A stretch of DNA of 39,501 nt, from the NCBI GenBank assembly GCA_947447825.1, contig CANFLL010000034.1, positions 1 through 39,501 of the forward strand, written 5' to 3'. Made by a program: the position numbers and the translations under genes. Within the stretch, counting starts at the first letter, position 1, and each line of letters opens with the position of its first letter. The DNA comes from Chitinophagaceae bacterium (GTDB lineage Bacteria; Bacteroidota; Bacteroidia; Chitinophagales; Chitinophagaceae). Positions 25,043 to 36,300 of the stretch are shown in pieces. Under the pieces are notes generated by a model. That model saw nothing but the letters and a program-made list of their open reading frames with translations. It made no database searches and had not been told where the DNA came from.

Positions 25043-25304
25043 CTGGACCAGATTGGTACCAGTCCGGTCCAGACTACCCCTAGTCTTGTCCGGTTTTGGT
25101 GAAACTGGACCAGATTAGTACCAGTCCGGTCCAGACTGCCCCTAAACTTGTCCGGTTTTGGTGAAACTGGACCGGATTGATACCAGTCCGGTCCAGACTA
25201 CCCCTAGTCTTGTCCGGTTTTGATGAAACTGGACAAGATTAGTACCAGTCCGGTCCAGACTACCCCAATTCTTGTTCGGTTTTGATGAAACTGGGCGAGC
25301 GATG
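25043..25304. repeat. 62-bp tandem repeat, four units plus a partial
   Basis: Units start with CTGGAC at 25043, 25105, 25167 and 25229; a fifth start at 25291 decays at once. All steps are exactly 62 bp. Each unit holds an inverted pair; unit 3 is perfect over 10 bp (CTGGACCGGA 25167-25176, TCCGGTCCAG 25187-25196). Because 62 is not a multiple of three the array cannot encode a regular protein repeat. It is GC-richer than its surroundings. Confidence 0.9.
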
Positions 25305-25495
25305 GGAAAAGTAGGGTTAGATAAACCAAAATATGATTCAATTGGAAAGTTGATAAGGTGCAAGCTGGTTGACTTATAATCCTGGTTGTAGTTATAATTA
25401 ATTTGCTGTTTGGGATATTGCATTCACAAGAAGAACAAAATAGATATGAAATTTCCCTAACTCTCAAGCTTAGATAAACTGATGAAATAATACAA

Positions 25496-25563
25496 CACAA
25501 TCCTTGTGTTCTTGGTGGAAGCCTTAGTGAAAATTGTGGTTAAATTCGCCCTGAATAGTTACC
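25496..25563. repeat. half copy of the inverted-repeat element at 26638
   Basis: The stretch (ATCCTTGTGTTCTTGGTGG ... CCTGAATAGTTACC) closely matches 26738-26806, the right arm of the inverted-repeat element. Only one arm is present here. Confidence 0.7.
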
Positions 25564-25586
25564 TTAATTGTATTATACCCACAAAT

Positions 25587-25621
25587 AAAAACGCCACAAT
25601 CATCACAATTGCGGCGTTTTT
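25587..25621. terminator. bidirectional terminator downstream of the methyltransferase
   Basis: A 14-bp stem with one mismatch (25587-25600 with 25608-25621, GCGGCG core) has A runs on the left and T runs on the right, so it can stop transcripts from both sides. It lies 114 nt past the methyltransferase stop. Confidence 0.75.
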
Positions 25622-25734
25622 AACTTTATTCCTCCTACTTATTTAATACTTGAACTTTTCACAAACCGTGGTAGGTTGAGCCTAAAGAGAGCTGAGCGAA
25701 AGAATGGATAGGATGATAAAGTGAATCCTTTCTT

Positions 25735-26331
25735 TTATTTCTTAATGCCCACAAAACGAATAACATCCGCTTTGCCATTGTGGTATTTTCCTTCCTTCAA
25801 TTCTATTTGTTGGGTTTCTAGTAATTCAATTTGTAATTCTGCAAAGTCTTCCAAAAGCATTTCTTTGCTGTAAAGCATCGATAGCTCTTTTGGCCCGCCA
25901 GAAGTGTTTTGAAGTTGCAATGGATTGAAAGCCTCCAAAATTATCCGACCTCCTGGCTTCAACCAGCCAATCACTTTTCTGTGTATCTGCCTTCTGATTG
26001 TGGCAGGAAAATGAGCGTATATGAACGCAATAACATCAGTACTAATCAACGGATAAGCAGCTTTTTCCACATCCTGTATCGTATAGCTTAACCGAACATT
26101 TTTTCTGTTAGCCAATTGTAATGCCTTACTTTTTCCAGCAACACTGGTATCAAATGCATTCACCTCCCAACCTTTTGAAGCCGCATACACAGCATTTCTA
26201 CCTTCTCCTTCGCAGGGTAAAATTAGGCTGCCAGATGTTAAACTGTCCATTTGCTCTGCAAAAAACACATTAGGTTCTTCGCCATAAGCAAATCCTTCTT
26301 CACGATAACGTTCATTCCAAAAACTACTCAT
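25735..26331 (-). CDS. class I SAM-dependent methyltransferase
   Basis: A 198-residue cytosolic protein starting at the ATG complementary to 26329-26331 (MSSFWNERYREEGFAYGEEP), the usual start for this TehB/thiopurine-methyltransferase-like group; the longer frame to 26430 adds 33 residues unlike the family. SAM-binding motif I is LILPCEGEGRNAVYAASKGW followed by VNAFDTS, motif II is around DVIAFIYAHFPA, and the LKPGGRIILEAF strand is motif III. Substrate unknown; relatives act on tellurite, small thiols or metabolites. It is monocistronic and isolated among repeats. Confidence 0.9.
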   Translation of the reverse strand: MSSFWNERYREEGFAYGEEPNVFFAEQMDSLTSGSLILPCEGEGRNAVYAASKGWEVNAFDTSVAGKSKALQLANRKNVRLSYTIQDVEKAAYPLISTDVIAFIYAHFPATIRRQIHRKVIGWLKPGGRIILEAFNPLQLQNTSGGPKELSMLYSKEMLLEDFAELQIELLETQQIELKEGKYHNGKADVIRFVGIKK

Positions 26332-26520
26332 ACACTTTAATTTACCTTTTCTTTTTTCAAATGTACTTGCATTCAGTGTTACGTAGCCCTTAAAATAATT
26401 CAAACAGTTAATTGGCTTTCCTCCGTGCATTAGCTTATTCTATAATTAGCAATACAAGTAGTCAACATAATAAAGACTTAACCCCCGTTTGCATATTGCT
26501 CTCTTAACTTTTAGTTTTTT

Positions 26521-26620
26521 TACTGAGCCATACTTCAGTGTTCAGCTTGATGGGTCGTCAATTTTGATAGTTTTCTGGAAAGTTAAATTACGTTCCTTGA
26601 AAGTCCAGAAACCAATTTTC
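26521..26620. repeat. dispersed repeat, copy 1
   Basis: TACTGAGCCATA through CCAATTTTC matches 38531-38669 over its whole length apart from a block of about 40 bases present only in the second copy. Both copies lie outside genes, on either side of the giant adhesin locus. Confidence 0.8.
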
Positions 26621-26637
26621 CTAGTGCTACCTTTTTA

Positions 26638-26805
26638 GTAACTCTTCAGGGGTTATTTACCACTAAGCAAACAAGGAAAAAACAAAGTACACTAAGGTTT
26701 AGAGTCCCCCAATGGTAGTTCTGAAGAAATAATATTTCACAATCCTTGTGTTCTTGGTGAAAGCCTTAGTGACCTTAGTGGTTAAATATCCCCCTGAATA
26801 GTTAC
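26638..26805. repeat. 168-bp inverted-repeat element
   Basis: The left end (GTAACTCTTCAGGGG ... ACCACTAAG) is an imperfect reverse complement of the right end (TTAGTGG ... CCCCTGAATAGTTAC), over about 60 bp each. The CACTAAGG / ACAAGG wording is of a kind I recall from intergenic repeats in several bacterial phyla. No ORF is inside. A half copy is at 25496-25563. Confidence 0.75.
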
Positions 26806-26839
26806 CCATTTTATTTATAAATGCAATGCTTTAATAAAA

Positions 26840-26868
26840 AAAGGCTGCCTCAATTAAGAGACAGCCCT
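26840..26868 (-). terminator. terminator of the PFDGG-tail gene
   Basis: GGCTGCCTC (26843-26851) and GAGACAGCC (26858-26866) form a stem with one C-A mismatch; read on the minus strand it is followed by a long T run. It lies about 30 nt beyond the stop of the small secreted protein. Confidence 0.8.
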
Positions 26869-26895
26869 TTGATAAGCTATTTAGAAACAAGATTA

Positions 26896-27162
26896 CTAGG
26901 CATTTCCTAGAAAACTTGTTCCACCTTGTTTAAGCTTTTTAGCAGCGTAGCTAATTCCGCTTGCCGCAAGCATTAAACTCATGCCGCCATCAAACGGAAC
27001 TACAGGACTACCATCTCCTGTTGGTCCATTGTTTGGCGAACCTGGTCCATTAATACCTGGATCATCGGCAGGTGATTGCGCTTGCACCATCACAGTTGCC
27101 AAACTGAAACCTACTATCAGCAAAACGCTTAATAGCTTGTTGTTTGTTATTATTTTTTTCAT
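26896..27162 (-). CDS. small secreted protein with C-terminal PFDGG sorting tail (PID-CTERM-like)
   Basis: An 88-residue protein. Signal peptide about residues 1-29 (LLSVLLIVGFSLATVMVQAQ), then a short low-complexity Pro/Gly/Asp/Asn region (PGINGPGSPNNGPTGDG). The C-terminus has the order of a sorting tail: VVPFDGG, a hydrophobic stretch (MSLMLAASGISYAA) and a basic end (KKLKQGG). Small Bacteroidota proteins with a P-x-D tail are labelled PID-CTERM in current annotation, as I recall; they are thought to be processed by a sortase-like enzyme, none of which is in view. A near copy of the tail occurs at the right edge of the window. It lies directly downstream of the giant adhesin on the same strand. 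Confidence 0.8.
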   Translation of the reverse strand: MKKIITNNKLLSVLLIVGFSLATVMVQAQSPADDPGINGPGSPNNGPTGDGSPVVPFDGGMSLMLAASGISYAAKKLKQGGTSFLGNA

Positions 27163-27180
27163 TTTAAAAATTTTGAAGTG

Positions 27181-27300
27181 TAAAGTTGAGAGTCAAAAGT
27201 CGAAAGTGTAAAGTGTAAAGTCGAAAGTTTAGTGAATCGTAATGTTTATTAATCCAAAGACTTACGACCTATAACTTACGACTTATGACTTATGACTATT
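27181..27300. repeat. short GTCGAAAGT/ACTTACGAC-type low-complexity repeats
   Basis: The gap between the small secreted protein and the giant adhesin is built of loosely repeated 9-10-mers (GTCGAAAGT, GTGTAAAGT on one side, ACTTACGAC, ACTTATGAC on the other). The 15-mer AAGTCGAAAGTTTAG at 27218 recurs inside the adhesin gene at 27563. Confidence 0.7.
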
Positions 27301-27302
27301 TA

Positions 27303-30300
27303 CTAATTGACAGATAAATTTGATTGACTAACTATTGTACCACTAGCAGTTTCTCTGATGGTTACACTATAAACTCCAGCAGCAATTGTATTGTTGATAC
27401 TGATTGCATGACTACCATTACCACCCGTGTGGCTGATAGCAGACTCTTGCACCTTTTGACCCAATACATTAGTGATGATTACGGTGTATTTACCAGTAGC
27501 AATATTACCAAAAGCAACGTTCAATACCTTACTTCCATTTAGTGGGTTCGGATACAAAGAATAAGTCGAAAGTTTAGAGTCGAAAGTCGAAACTTTGGCA
27601 ACATTGCTGTAGCTAACTGTTCCTACTTGACTGATTGCTTTAATGCGATAGTAAGTGGTAGCAGTTACGCTGTTATCAGTTGCCGAATAAGCAGCAGAAG
27701 CTGTGTTTTTAGCAGTAGCTTGACCAATCTTAGTAAAGCTCTTAGCATCAGTAGATTTCTCTACTTCGAATGTAGAAACCCCTTTTTCTCCAACTGTATT
27801 CCAGCTAATAGTAGCAATCTTATTGCTCAAGGTTGCACTAGCTACGATGCTATTAACAGCCAAAGTGGTTGGTTTGAAACCAAGACTAAATCTGTTAGCA
27901 TAAGATGCAGCATTTGTAGTATCAACTGTAAAGGTGATGGTATCGATACCTGTTGAAAGTGCTTTAACTGTACCCTTGTAATTATCTTTCAATACAGCTA
28001 AGAAAGCAGAAGCATCATAAGCACTTGCATCAATCACTAATTGATAGTTCTTATTGCTTAATTTGCTTAATGCAATTGGTAATACATCAGTAGCAGTTGC
28101 AGGTAATCTACCATCAATGCTCAAGTCTTTACCCTTGTCGCTAACGGTTAAATTATCGCTTGTAGTTCCAAACTTAACCGCATCCTGAGGACCATAAGTA
28201 TTGTTACCAAAGTCGGCTCTGAAGGCAATAGCTGCTCCATCTTTACGAGTATATACGTTTGCACTGTCTTCTTTCAACAAGCTTACATAGATCTTACTTA
28301 ATGGATTGGTTACCCCAAAGATGCCCTTTAAGTTTGAAGTTGAAGTTGCTTTAGCAGACTCAGTGAATACTACTTGTGCATTACTACTGTTGTTGTTTTG
28401 TACAAAGAACGCTTGACCAGGTTGAATGTAATCAGTACCCACCACAGCACTTGTGCTAGTGTAGCCAGAAACATTAGCACCTGTAAGTGCATTGTAGGCA
28501 ATGTATTTACCAGAAGCACTAGATGTTGGATCTAGGTACCAGAAACTACCGTTTAATCCACTAGAAGCTGCATAAACACTACTCCATTTAACAGGAGAAA
28601 CATAAGGATTAGCAACATTACTGAAACCAGTAAGGTTTGCATTCAAACCAACTGCGCTATTACCACCTGTTGCTGTATTAAACACACCACCATTTGCAAT
28701 AGTGTTATAGGTTACAGTTCCGGTTACTAATTTACCAGTTGCCCTAAGAGTAGTTGCATTTACAGTTAATAAGCCATTACCGAAGATGTTTGAAATTGGC
28801 GTTTTAGCTAAGTTGAAGGTTCTATCTCCACGAACCAATACTCTATATCCAGTAAATGGATCAAGAACGGTATTAGTCGTATTAGCGATACCATAAGCAA
28901 GCGCACCAGCTGTGTAGGTATTTGAACCTGTGCCACCATAATTCCAGTTAAATGTTCCAGAAGCATTGTTGTAAGTAAATGCAGAAGCATTACCATTGAT
29001 GCTGTAATCTAAACCATTTGAACTGTTAGGAGCAGGTTGTGCAGCAGCAGCGTTTGCGCCATAGAAACCATCATCAGCATGAGTAGCACCAGGACCGGTA
29101 ATGAAGATACCGTAACCACTTGGTTTATTTCCGCCTTCTTGCCATGTGCTGTAGAGTGTATTGCTTGTGTTATAAACCTCTGGCGCAATATCGCGATAAG
29201 CACGGTAGCCAGAAGGAATAAAACGTTCAACAGTTACATTACCTGTAACAGAACCTAGAACCGGAGCAACTATCGCTGTATTAGCTATTGAAGTAGATTT
29301 TAAGGTAACTGTACCTGAATTCGTATTCAATATACCCTGAGTTACTGTCACAATTCCATAAATATTTACAGTACTGTTCAAATAAGCATTACCAGAAACT
29401 GAACCATTATTGATGGTTAGGTTTGTCAAGTTAACGTTACGAGAAACTGTTTGATTACCTGTAGCGCCTAGTTGTAATGTACCACCAAACACACTTCCTG
29501 TATATTGGAAGTTAGCGGTAGTGATTGCACTGTTAGTTAGATTAACAGTTCCATTGTTAGTTATGCTTCCACCAGTTTGCAAGTATGAACCATTAACAGT
29601 TAATACTAACCCAGTGTTAATGTTTAACTTACCAGAAGTAATGTTTAGTGTTGTAACTGTTAAGGCTTTACCTAAACTTAAAGTTGCTGGAGTTGCATTG
29701 GTATTGTTCAATGTTAAAGTGCCAATTGTTGCCACTGATGGCAATGTGAACGGCCCCGCTTGTGAACCTGCAAAAATCAATGTAGAAGATGCAGAAGTTG
29801 ACAATGAACCACCATTTGAAGTGATGCCTGCAATAGATAATGTTTTACTTCCCACAACAAAAGAACCTTTCGTAAGGGTAAGTGTACCATTTACGGTAAC
29901 ATCACTAGAAAGTGTTGCAGAAGAAGTTGCTGTATTATAAACAACCAAGTTGTTTACTGTAGCAGGGAAAGTTGAACCTGTTACTTGTGCAGCACCACCT
30001 TCAAGTACAAAACTAGCTCCACCAGTAGGCGCAAAGTTGTTGGCACCTGATGTGCGAATGTTACCTGTTGCAGTACCGTTTAAACCATTTGCATCTCCCA
30101 GATAAACTGTTGCAGTTGAACCGATAACTGTTTTACCAGTACCAGTCAAGTAAGCAGCAGTTCCTGCTGGGAACACAATTGAACCATTAATGTTTGTAGT
30201 AGCAGCAGATGATGTGTAAGCACCATACAACAAGAAGTAGCTACCAACATTAACAGTTAAGGTATTAGCGACAGTTAAGTTACCAGCAATGTAAGCTCCA

Positions 30301-33300
30301 AAAGGAGAGGAAATAGTAGCAGCAGGAAGTGTTATGCTGTTAGTATTTGCGATGGTTAGGTTGCCATAAGTAACGGCCGTATTAATTGCTTGCGCCACAG
30401 AACCACCATAAACTACCGTACTGGTAGCATCTAATGTTCCAAAAGTAGGAAGCGTTGCATCTTTAAGATTCAAGGTATTCGTAGTATTAGTACCCGAAGC
30501 GGCAGCCACAGAAACAGTACCTACAATTGGGAAACCACTAGCAACGGTAAGAGTTACTGGAGAAACAGTAGCATTACCTACCACAATTGTAGCACCTAAA
30601 CCACTAACTGTCCAACCACTAGTTGTACCAGCTGTGGAAGCTGAGTTGTCAATTTCGAAAGTACCATTATCTAAAGTAAACACATTAGAAGGAGCTTGCG
30701 TTCCTGCACCACCCTTTGCAGAATACCAATAATGATAATCATCCAACTTAGCACCAACAGCAGCACTGTTGTAGTACAATTTACCAGTAATTGTTAGGGT
30801 AATAGTAGTACTTGCAGTACCACCACCACTTAAAGTGTTTGTAACAGAAAGTTGTAAATCGAATGTTCCAAAAGTAGTTGGCGTACCAGTGATTTTTCCT
30901 GTTAAAGGATCGATAGTTAAACCTATTGACGATAATGCTGAATTTGATGTACCGACTAGTGCTGCACTAAATAGTACATTACTAGATAGGTTAGCATTTA
31001 TATCATAGATAGCACTCGATGAAGTGTAAGTAGTACCAAAAGCAGCAGAAGCTGTATTGCCAGTGCTAGTGATAATAGGCACACTTGTGAACGCCAGTAC
31101 ATAATAAGGAGAAAGCGTACTAGCTGAAGTACCAGTGAAAGTGCTGCTAGAAGAAGTACCACCTAGGTAAGCATAACTACCAGCCAATGTGCTACTAGTT
31201 CCAATTGTATTTGCTGCTCCAAAACTAGGGTCAATTAACTGAACCGTAGTTTTAGTGATTGATGATGGGTTGGTAACAGTGGTAGACCAATAAGTATTAG
31301 TGTTGATTGTGTTTAGGTTTGTACCAGCAGAACCGCCTGTTGAAGCATTAACAGCTGTTACTGTAACCACTGCATTGCTACCACTATTTGTAGAGGTAGT
31401 TACCAAGCTAAATGGTATGTAACCACTAGCAGTAGTTTTGTTGGTATTGTTTGCAGTAGCATTAGTTAAAGGGTTAGTAGCTGGCGCAACTGAACCACCT
31501 ACTGGGAATAGGAAAGTAGCGTTACTTGCATTTGAAGGCAATGTCCATGATAGAGATCCGTTTACATAAGAATTATTGCTTTCACTTACGGATGCAGTAG
31601 TTTGTAAAACCAAAGATTTGCTATTTGTAAACAACGAACCTTTAGACAAAGTAAGCGTACCATAAATAGCTAAGTTAGCTTGCAAAGTATCTTCGTAATT
31701 AGTGTTCACTGTTAAATTCTTCAATGTAGTTATACTTGAAGGAACTTTAAATGCAGTGTTTAATACAAGGCTTGATGCAGTCGTCGTACTAATAGTACCT
31801 GTTAATGATACTACTGGTACTCCTGTGTTGTTCAACGTTAACGTGTTACTACCTACTGAAAGTTGTGTTGTTGCAGCACTTAAAGTTAATAACCCATTTA
31901 TGGTTAGATTATTTAACAATGCAAAAGTTGCACCAGCAGAAATAGTAAGATTTTTAACAACAAAAGGGAAACCATTACCAAGACCAACACCACCTGTGTA
32001 GGCATTGTTTTGGTTGGTATTCAGTGTATAGACTGCTCCCGGATCAAAACTTGTATTGGTATTCCAATTAAAGCTACCAGCTATTGAACTTGGCACTCTC
32101 ACTGCGCCAAACCCACTAGTATTGTCTGGAGAGTTTTGCACAATGGCTTGAGCGTTGGAAATCGTCAATATTGCATTAGGTCCAACTTGGAATTTTGCAC
32201 TAGTTGAGTTTAAGGAGAAATAAGAATCAGAGAAAGTATTGTTCTGTGCAAAAGACACCGTTCCATTTAAGTAGGTAGTGCCAGCAACAACCACATAAGC
32301 ACCTGTAAGGTTCAATGTTGATGTTGCTGATGAAGAGCCATTCTGTGTGAAGTTTCCATTTACAGTAACAGTTTGAACTGCAAGCGTAATGGTTGACTTT
32401 AGGTTTTGTGTTAAGTTACCTAATATAGTAACAGCCGGAATAGTAACACTTGTAGCAGGAGTGCTAGATGCATTACCTATTATTAAGTTACCAAAAGTTT
32501 TGTTGGCAACAGTTTGTGAACCAGCAAAGTCATACTGAATAGTACTTGTAGCATCAATTGTTCCTAATGTAGGAGCGGTTGAACTAGCAATTTCCAATAT
32601 ATTTCCATAAACATTAATTGTACCCACAATGCTATTTCCACTAGAAATAGTTAGTGTAGCACCAGTTGCAACATCAGCAACATCGCCTACATTAATGTAA
32701 GAACCTGTACCAAGAGTCCATGTGCCACCAATGGTAGTTGCATTTTTTAAAATGTTGAAAACAGTATTTGCAGCACTAAAAATAGTTGCGCTAGAAGGAT
32801 TACCACCACTTCCATCTGGCTTTGTATCCCACTGAGCAGGATCATTCAAGCTGCCTGAACCTAAATAATACAAAGTAGACGCTACGTTGAAAGTTACGGT
32901 TGCTGAAGCATTGCCACCACCAGCAGTTGCTGTTACTACAATAGGAGTAGGTCCAAAAATGTTTTTCGGCGTACCATAAATAGCACCAGTGGAACTGTTA
33001 ATAGAAAGTCCTATTCCAGCAGTTGCAATGTCAACACCATTATAAGTGGCAGAGAAAGTAGCAGAAGTACTTGCCTGAACAGTGTAGATAGGTGAAGCTT
33101 GTGTATATGCTTGACCATATACCAATGATGCACTTGTGGCACTTGTGATGTTTGGTGCAGAGCTTACGCCCAATACATAAAAACTAGAAAGTAAAGGTGA
33201 AGTAGCTTCAGAAGTTAAGGTATTACCAGAAAGAGAAGCAGAAGCACCTGTGTAAGAACCGTTCAAAGTATTACTATAACCTATGGCATTGGTAGAACCA

Positions 33301-36300
33301 AGTGCAGCAGGGTCAGCAATTTGAACTTGTGTAGTTGTAATGCTAGAAAGGTTAGTAGCAGAAGTACTCCAATAGTAATCCGAATTCAATGAAGTCAATG
33401 AACTTGGTGTACCACCTGTAGAACCACTTTTAGCTTGAACAGTTACTACTGCATTAGTAGCACTGCTGCTTGTTGAAGTATTGCTTAAAGTAAATGGTGC
33501 ATAAGCCCCTGAAATACCTACTGGGAACAAGAAGTTATTGCTAACTGCACCTTTAGGCAATGTCCACGCAAGTGGGCCATTAACATAAGCTGTTGAACTT
33601 CCTGAACTTGTTGAAGAAGCAGCCCCAGTTAGGGTTAACAAATTAGTAGAAGTAGTTGTTAATACACCGCCATTATTCAATTTAAATGAACCACTAACTG
33701 TTAACGGAGCTGCTAATGATACTGCATGGGCAATGGTAAAGTTTGTTAAAGCAGTTATATTTGATGGTAATGTTCCAGAAAAAGAACTTCCAATAGAAAG
33801 ACTAGAGGCAGACGTGGTAGACAAGTAACTATTTGCACTAACGCCAGTTAATCCGCCATTTAGCGTAAGGGTGTTACTGCCCAATACCAAGTTTCCACTT
33901 GTAAAGGTTAGTGTTCCATTTACTGTAAGGCTAGTACTAAGTGTTGCATTGTAACCGTTTGCTACGTTGATGGTTAAGTTGTTTACAGTGCTTGGAAAAC
34001 CAGTACCAACCGCTTGAGGAATTTGTCCATTTAAAATATAATTTGCACCAGGATCGTAAGTGCGTGTACCTGTAGATTGTATCGCCCCTAATGGACCACT
34101 AGACTGAATGCCATAAATGCTTCCAATATAAACAGTACTACCGCTTAATAAACTGAATGATGCTGGACCTGTAATAGCAGAAACCTGCACACTGCTTAAA
34201 TCTAATGTACCAGCTATGCTAACATCATTACTTGCATAGATTGTACTGCTACCTGGATCTAAAATCAACTTACCATTTGCATTTACAGTAACTGTTGTTG
34301 CAGTTAAGGTAACACTAGTTGCCACGTGCGCTATACCTCCACTGTTTACGGTAAACTCTCCAGAAACCTGAGAAGAACCATAAATGTTTAAGGTCGCTTT
34401 ATTGTACACATCTAAAGTACCTGCGATATTAGCATTAGTTGTTGAAGCAATACTAACAACAGTAGCAGGACTAGTGGTAGTATTACCAAATTCAATGTTT
34501 CCATATAAGCCAGAAGTTGGCGTAATGAAAAATTGAGTTCCTACTGCATCATAAGTAACCGTACTATTGATGTCTAGTGTACCTAATGTTGGTAAATTTG
34601 AAGAAGCATCTTTCAATTCCAAATTATTACCATACACATTAATGGTACCACCAGTAATGTAGTTGCCACTAGTAACAGTAAGAGTTACACCTGTATTGTT
34701 ATTGGCAACGTCACCTACATTTATTACAGAACCAGAAGTTAAAGTCCATGGTGTTGTAGTAGAGGCTGTTTTATAAATATTAAAGGTTGTGTTTTCAGCA
34801 GTTAAAATGTTTGATGGAGCAGAAGCACCACTACCATCGGCTGCTAAATTCCAGCTAGAAACATTACTCAAAGAAGTAGAGCCAGCTCCTATGTAATATA
34901 CATTGGCAGAAATGTTCAGTGCAAGGGTATCAGACCCAGCACCATTTGCATTGGTAGCATTAATTACAATTGGTAAATAACCACTAATGGTTGGTGTACC
35001 TGAAATAATATTACCACTTAAAGACAATCCAATTGAACTAATAGGATTCCCTTTGTAAGTTGCACTATAAGTAGTTGGAGAATTGGTTGCAGAAATGCTG
35101 AAATTAACACTATTGCCATAAGCAATAGTCTGTGTTCCTCTGCTTACGATTGGCGGAGGCAATGCCTCTGTTCCATAAACATAAAAAGCATTAGAAGTAG
35201 ATAATGGTGTAGAATAAGACGTACTACTATTCAACGTAGTTGTAACAGCGTTGTAAGTACCACTTTGAGAAGTACTAGAAGCAATTTGTGATGCTGTAGT
35301 GTTTCCTGGATCATTAAACTGCGCTGTGGCACTTGTTATGCTAGAACCATTGGTAACAGTGGTTGCCCAAAAGTTAGTGGCATTAAGTGCAACAATGCCC
35401 GTGCCAGCACTACCACCAGTAGCCGCATGGGTTACTTGTGCTTGAACAATACCTAAACTAGAAGATGATGTAGTGCTTGTGTTTAGCAATCTAAAAGGGG
35501 CATAAACACCAGATGCGCCAATTGGGAACAAATAATTTGTTCCAGCAGCTCCAGCAGGCAATTGCCATGCTAATGGGCCATTAATATAAGCAGTTGCACT
35601 TCCGGCAGAAGTTGAAGCTGAACCACCAATAAGGGTTAATAAATTTGCAGAAGTGGTTGTTAATTTACCACCACTATTCAATGTTAAAGCACCGCTAAGT
35701 GCTACTGGTCCGTTTAAGGTTACTGCATTAGAAAGGGTTAAACTTCCTAAGGTGCTAACACTAGCCGGAACAAAGACACCACTTGAACTTCCTGCAAGAG
35801 TAAGGTTTGAAGTAGGAGTAGTTATTAAACCTGTTGATGCGTTTGCACCAGCAATTGCAGGGCCATTAAGCGCCAGCGTATTGCTACCTACACTTAAAGA
35901 ACCAGAGGTAAGGGTAAGTGTCCCTGCTACTGATAAATTACCAGCCAATGAAACTTGATTTCCGTTACCAGTATTGATCGTTAAATTGTTTAGTTGATGC
36001 GATGAATCTCCACTAGAAGGCACAATTAGTGACGCAGTAGATAAACCATCTGTTCCAGTATAACCAGTATAAGTAGTTCCTAATACTAGACTAGATTTGG
36101 TAGGATAAGTAACCAAGTTTTGTAGGTTACCAGCAATTGTTCCGTTTAGTGTTAAAATTGCAGGTATATAACTATTATTGTAGTCATTGCCTACAACTAA
36201 ACGTCCTGAAAGTAAATTTAATTGACCGTTAACAGTTAAATCTTTTGACAAGGTTAAAGGAAAACCAGCCGCCAAACTAACGGTAAAGTTGTTTACTACA

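Noticed and set aside
25142-25500. Two overlapping minus-strand frames of 93-98 codons across the 62-bp array
   Set aside because: The 62-bp period is not a multiple of three, so the peptide changes frame from unit to unit; they are by-products of the DNA repeat.
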